NCBI GenBank assembly: GCA_038049695.1
Contig: CP142451.1
Span: forward strand, 5,082,001 to 5,146,000
Length of the DNA stretch: 64,000 nucleotides
Source: Cinnamomum chago
Lineage: Eukaryota; Streptophyta; Magnoliopsida; Laurales; Lauraceae
Direction of reading: 5' to 3'
Part shown: positions 59,341 to 64,000 of the stretch, one piece after another
Layout: the number at the start of each line of letters is the position of its first letter
Numbering within the stretch: the first letter of the stretch is position 1
The notes under the pieces: model-generated
The model's database searches: none
What the model was told of the DNA's origin: nothing
The model's input: the letters and a program-made list of their open reading frames with translations, nothing else
Position numbers and translations under genes: made by a program

Positions 59341-60736
59341 GGGCGCAGGAAAGTCCTGCCGAGGACTTTAAACTCATAAACACTCCATTGGAGCGTAGTT
59401 TAAATTCATGAACTTAATTTAATGCTATACATTTTGCAATGGTGAATAAAATCCATAATTTGACAAAAGTCCAAATTTGACACCCACCTAATCATTACTC
59501 ACTGCCAGATTAAAATATTAAAAAAAATTAATGCATGCTAAAACCATTAAACTTGAGGGCAGTAGATAAAAGACTTAGGATGGTCTGATGGATTTGATAT
59601 TTTGTACATCCCTAGCCTCATTTAGATTTTTCAATGCCTCACCTCCCCCATGATTAGCATGACCCCAGGTTGGCCCTACAAGGGGGCCCATATATACATA
59701 TTTATGTATTTATATTGTATATACAAAATATAAATGAACCTAATGAAAATCCATCAGGCTTAAGATCCGAGGCCCAGGTCTATCTCACAAAGGTTGCAGA
59801 CCCTACACATGGATCTAGGTCCAGCCTGTCAGAATATAAGAATTTCCCCATCAGTCTCTGATTCCACCTCTTTTGTTCAATACTTTGAACAGGTTCAGGA
59901 CTTGTTTATCACTCTCCACCACCTTCAAAGGCAGCTGAAACATGATTGATTCTTCTATTGGTAACACATTAGTCTGACTTTCTTTCAAAATCTGCATCCT
60001 GACCAATCATTTTCTATGGTTTAGCAAATGATTTAGCCCCGCGAAAGATGGACCTCACATCGGTCAGATCAAGTAGTCTTCCGCTATATTTATGTTAATA
60101 ACTCTGATTGTCATTAGTGTTAACAATATGGCAATGGTCAAAATTGCGGTCATGGTGGGTGTCACAGTCAACCCCTAAAACCAACACACTGCAGGCCAAT
60201 TTGCGAAATGAGAGCAACTAACATACCTGTTGTATCTGGCTAAATACAGTCCTAGATACCAGTCATGTGCATGATCAGTTACTTCCAGGGAAATCTAATC
60301 TAAAAGATTAATATAAGATAAAAGAAACTACAAAAACCTATTTATTTCTATACTGGAAAGTGAGCATAGCCAGAGCTCCAAAACAAAAGTACCAGTCAGG
60401 ATGCCATGTTCATACATAATAAACTACAATTGATTGGATGTGAAGAACAGAGTTTTCACATGAATGATTCATACAGCATCTAAAATAATATACACATTGA
60501 GCATCAGTGCATTTAGCAAATACTATTAAGCAACAGAAAAGAATTTCCAATTGTGGAAGGAATGTCAATCTTTCATAATAGCATTACAGACACAATGGTT
60601 CTCAATATCAGACTCAAAACAACTACTACTATGGGGCATATACCCAGTGCTTTCCTTACTTCAGGTGATTTGAGAATTGGGTTTGTTGAATGAGGGTTGA
60701 AGACAACAATGGAAGTTATCCATGCCAAGGTGTGCT
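59341..60736. other. Intergenic up to the DUF212 gene
   Basis: No gene recognised. The last 300-400 bases probably contain the 3' untranslated region of the DUF212 gene. Confidence 0.45.
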
Positions 60737-62788
60737 TCACTCTTCAATGGACTTTTTGATCAAGTAAGCAATGCCAGCAGTGATAAATCCCAACACTCCA
60801 CCAGCAACAACCTGTAGAAAAAATTGTAAAAATTCAAATGTTGAATGCAGGCCCCTAGAGGAGTATTTCATCAGATAAGACAGCCTTACAGACTTGCAGT
60901 GCAAACCTAACTTGTCAAGTGTTCCAAAAAATGAGGAACTATGGGCCTCATTCTATATTTCGCGGAATCTACATTTCCATAATTGTGAGAATTGAGCTCA
61001 TAAGCCCCACCGTGGTTGGCCAATCCAAAAATACTTCACTAGAATATCCTAACCACATGAAGACCTAAGTTGCATATGGCTTCTGTAATTCATTAGGTTA
61101 TTAAACAGATACATCACGGACTTTTGTTTAACTAATTTAGACATTTTTGTTCGCTAGATTGGGTGAGTGGTACCATACTCGTGATGACCTACCTGCTTAG
61201 ATTGGCTGTTGTGAGACAAGATACCCTTGCCACCGGGGTGTCTTGCGTTTCTCAACATTGTTATGTAGTTGATAAAATATTATTCCATGTTTCATTCTTT
61301 TGAAATCTAACTATTACACTGAAATAGTTATTAATTGATTATTTATTATAAGAATTGTACATAGCGTTCTTAAATCATCTAGGCAAGCTTTTCAATTCAG
61401 AATCTCATTTAAAGCACTCCTGTTATTGCCATAACTAGAAAAAGGCGAAGATCCCCTCTTACATGGAAAATGATTAATCAGCCATCACCCTATAGTAAAT
61501 CAAATCATAGGAAAGTGAGGATCCCACGACACCTCCACCTTACATCATTCTTACCTCTGATCTTCTCTTCAACATTCCTTTGTTATGAATTCAATGCAAT
61601 ATAGGCAACAAAACCCGAACAAAATGACATACAGGTAAAAGGTTGATTAACTAGGTTGGTAAACTCAATTCCTACATGTCCTTGCATTGTAGGGTCAATT
61701 TCCACTACTAATAAGTGCTGATTAATTTAGTGGTATTCATTGGCTGTGGCGGCCTGAGTGTGAGCTGAGTGTGGCCCAATTCGTACTGGATTTAGTCTCT
61801 ACTTTTGGGCCCTGGGCTGCACTCAGTCCCAACTTTCTGGCCTGGCTGTCAAATGGCCTGGGCCTAAATACGCTTAACAGCCCAGGCTGGCTGACATATT
61901 TAATACTATCATGGTGCATATATTTTGCAAATAGATTGGGCTTGGAATGGGAATAAATAGGCCTGGCTTGGACAAGCTCTGGCCCGGCCCATGAGAACCG
62001 CTGGATTATTACGTCTAGGCCAGGTTTAGTGGTTGACAGACACTGTTACCTGTTGTACTTGAGGACTAGCGCGTCCCACTAGACAAGAGCTCGTGGCAAT
62101 GGACGGTGCACACTAGTGCAACCTTGAAGTTGTGGGTTCAAGTCATGTTACCAATTAAAAGAAAAAGAAATTAGTGCATCCTACTACCAGCTTGAAAAAC
62201 CAGCTTGAAAAAGGAACAAACTAGACCCATCATTTTCTAGGGTAGATGTGTGCTTCTAATAGAATGCCCATATTGTCATCAAGTACTACAATTATGAGGA
62301 CTACTGACCATCAATAAAGGCCATAGGAAAGCATAAGATGGAAAACATTGGATACAACTGTTCTCTTTTGATGGTTATTAAAATAAAAAAAAAAGCTACA
62401 GCTACTTCTGATTTAATCAAAATAGCTTGACATCTTATTCATCTAAAATCTTAACAAAACTCAGCTGAAACAATCAGGTAAGATTTTACTGAAGGAACTC
62501 AATGGTTTCTGTTATCAATTATAAGACAAGTGATGTCCTGCCAACAAGAAGTTCCCTTAAACATTTCTTAGACAAAAGTATCCATAATGTACCAGAAAAA
62601 TCAATGATGGAATCTCAGTAAATAGAAATGAGGCTATATAACTAGATCTTTTTTTTTTTCTATAAAGAAGTAATTGAAAGGAAAATCAATCAAACCTGAG
62701 GAGGAGTGTGACCAAGAAGTTCACGCAGTGGTCTTGTGTCAGCCAAAGGATGCTCGGCTGGAAGTTCATATACAATTTGATTCAAGAC
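60737..62788 (-). CDS. DUF212 membrane protein (acid phosphatase/vanadium haloperoxidase-related), last two exons
   Basis: Two exons on minus: 62788-62696 (31 codons) and 60811-60737 (24 codons plus TGA). Frame is kept and splice sites are GT-AG. The first reads VLNQIVYELPAEHPLADTRP and RELLGHTPPQ, the conserved end of plant and bacterial DUF212 (PF02681) proteins; the second is VVAGGVLGFITAGIAYLIKK and SIEE, a terminal membrane helix with a charged tail. The family is a small membrane protein distantly related to PAP2 phosphatases; its reaction is not established. The N-terminal part, expected to hold the GGMPSSHSA motif, must lie beyond the right edge, since I find none of it up to 64000. 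Confidence 0.88.
60812..62695 (-). other. Last intron of the DUF212 gene
   Basis: 1.9 kb with no exon visible. It contains a SINE-like relic near 62085-62172. Confidence 0.75.
62085..62172 (+). mobile_element. SINE-like relic
   Basis: CGTGGCAATGGACGG (A-box-like, 62091-62105), GTTGTGGGTTCAAGTC (B box, 62129-62144) and an A/G-rich tail at 62156-62170. Confidence 0.45.
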
Positions 62789-64000
62789 CTGCAGACAGCC
62801 ATGTTGAAGAAGAAATCAGATTAAGAACAAACCTAACTCTACAAAGAAAGTGAAAATGCAATTAAGCCTCAAATTTATGCTGCATGGTGAGGCACAAATC
62901 ATATCATAGATTTAAATGATATGTCATATGGTTTAAGCAGAATAATAAAGCCAACTCCATATTACCATAGTTCCTGAAAACCAATAATTTGTTGGTTGAA
63001 TAATGAATTTTGCATTTCTATTTGAAAGTAAAGGAATTCCTTTTCTACTCAAAAGGATGTTTATAATTCCAAGGGGTTCCATCCTGGAAATTTGCTACTA
63101 GCAAGAGAATAGTTTTACAGATTTGATTTTCAGCACTTAATCTATTTAAATTTTGGACCACCCAGAACCCAGACTTGTCTCAAATACTTGGTTAAGTCTC
63201 TGTAAGACCTGTCTAAATAACAATTATTACTTCAAAATTTAATGATATTAATTTTTTTAAAATATTACTAGTCTAAAAAATATAGAAACAAATAGGAGTA
63301 TGGTCCAAAATAAACCTTTACTTACAAGTTACTTGATCAAAAGGAGAGAGACACGACTAGATTGAGTCTTTACTAGGAAGGTCTAGTTGAGCCTTGGCCA
63401 AATAGACCTGTTGGTTCTAGTTGGCCTGAAATGTAAGCACATTGGGTGGAGTTCTTCTGAAATTCTCAAAATCATTTTCCCAAGCAACCATTGTCTTCAA
63501 TTTGAAAGAGACATAAATCTTTTGTCAGTTTATTCATTGCTTCACATTAACCAAAACCCTTACAAAGATAAATTCATAATTCTAAACTATATAGATAAAG
63601 ATTACAGATTTTTTTTATAAAAAAAAAGAAGGGGCTTCTCATTTTGGTTCCGGTGTTAGCAATGCCATTCTAATTTTTATTCAGGGCTCACAAAGAAGAA
63701 GTTCAAGAGCAACAACAGTACTTCATGAAGACAGTAAGCTGCAGATACAAATAGTAATGCTAAGAAATGGATGACGAAAGTGGTAAGGTAAAATCCACCC
63801 TCATCAGCACTCCACTGAATTTAGGACGTGCTTCACAAAAGCACTTTCTTTGTTGGGTTAGCTACTGAGCCATAGAGGAGATAAAAGACCAGATTCTTTA
63901 CCAACATGTTGTTACTATTTCTAAAGAGAAAAAGGGATATGAGGTAAAAATATGCTCTGTGATTTTCTTTTAATTTTTTATTTTTAAACTAGAAATAGTT
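62789..64000. other. Probable further intron sequence of the DUF212 gene
   Basis: AT-rich with no recognised exon. It is bounded on the left by a good 3' splice site, so at least part must be intron. Confidence 0.5.

Noticed and set aside
1..64000. CRISPR arrays, operons, ribosome binding sites, replication origins
   Set aside because: This is plant nuclear DNA; repeats present are tandem or transposon-derived and no spacer-repeat pattern is seen.

Overview
This window is nuclear DNA from a flowering plant. The protein-coding genes carry many GT-AG introns, AT-rich intergenic DNA separates them, and plant-specific families (long remorin, Tat-lineage Ty3/Gypsy retrotransposon, Tourist-like MITEs, Mutator-like element, tRNA-derived SINEs) are all present. 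Gene density is about one per 10-15 kb. I cannot name the species.

Layout. (1) The left edge (about 1-140) looks like the TATA box and 5' leader of a minus-strand gene whose coding part lies outside the window. (2) 397-11632 is a complete LTR retrotransposon of the Tat type: two 690-bp LTRs that differ at about six sites by eye, an exact 5-bp target duplication (TGTAG), primer site, gag, protease, RT, RNase H, a second RNase H and integrase, all decayed by frameshifts and stops. Between integrase and the 3' LTR it carries a nested tandem repeat and an antisense, intron-containing gene with its own TATA box and three G-boxes. (3) 11638-16738 is intergenic with repeats and SINEs. (4) 16739-30889 (minus) is a 7-exon kelch-repeat membrane protein gene of 420 codons, its introns swollen by a LINE relic, MITEs and microsatellites. 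(5) 34837-38709 is a Mutator-like element with an exact 9-bp target duplication, a nested SINE, and a palindrome placed exactly 122 nt from each end and amplified in an internal array. (6) 41780-44871 (minus) is RPS19, with a telo-box/TATA promoter. (7) 48880-53125 (minus) encodes a long remorin of 370 aa, with a non-coding leader exon near 54.5 kb and a Tourist-like MITE just upstream. (8) 60737-62788 (minus) holds the last two exons of a DUF212 (acid phosphatase/vanadium haloperoxidase-related) membrane protein; its 5' part lies beyond the right edge.

The host genes are unrelated housekeeping or membrane-associated genes, all on the minus strand, with no sign of an operon or metabolic cluster. 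The most unusual material is in the mobile elements: the spliced antisense gene of the retrotransposon and the symmetric palindromes of the Mutator-like element. Exon coordinates were worked out by hand from reading frame, splice sites and family resemblance; no alignment or database search was run.
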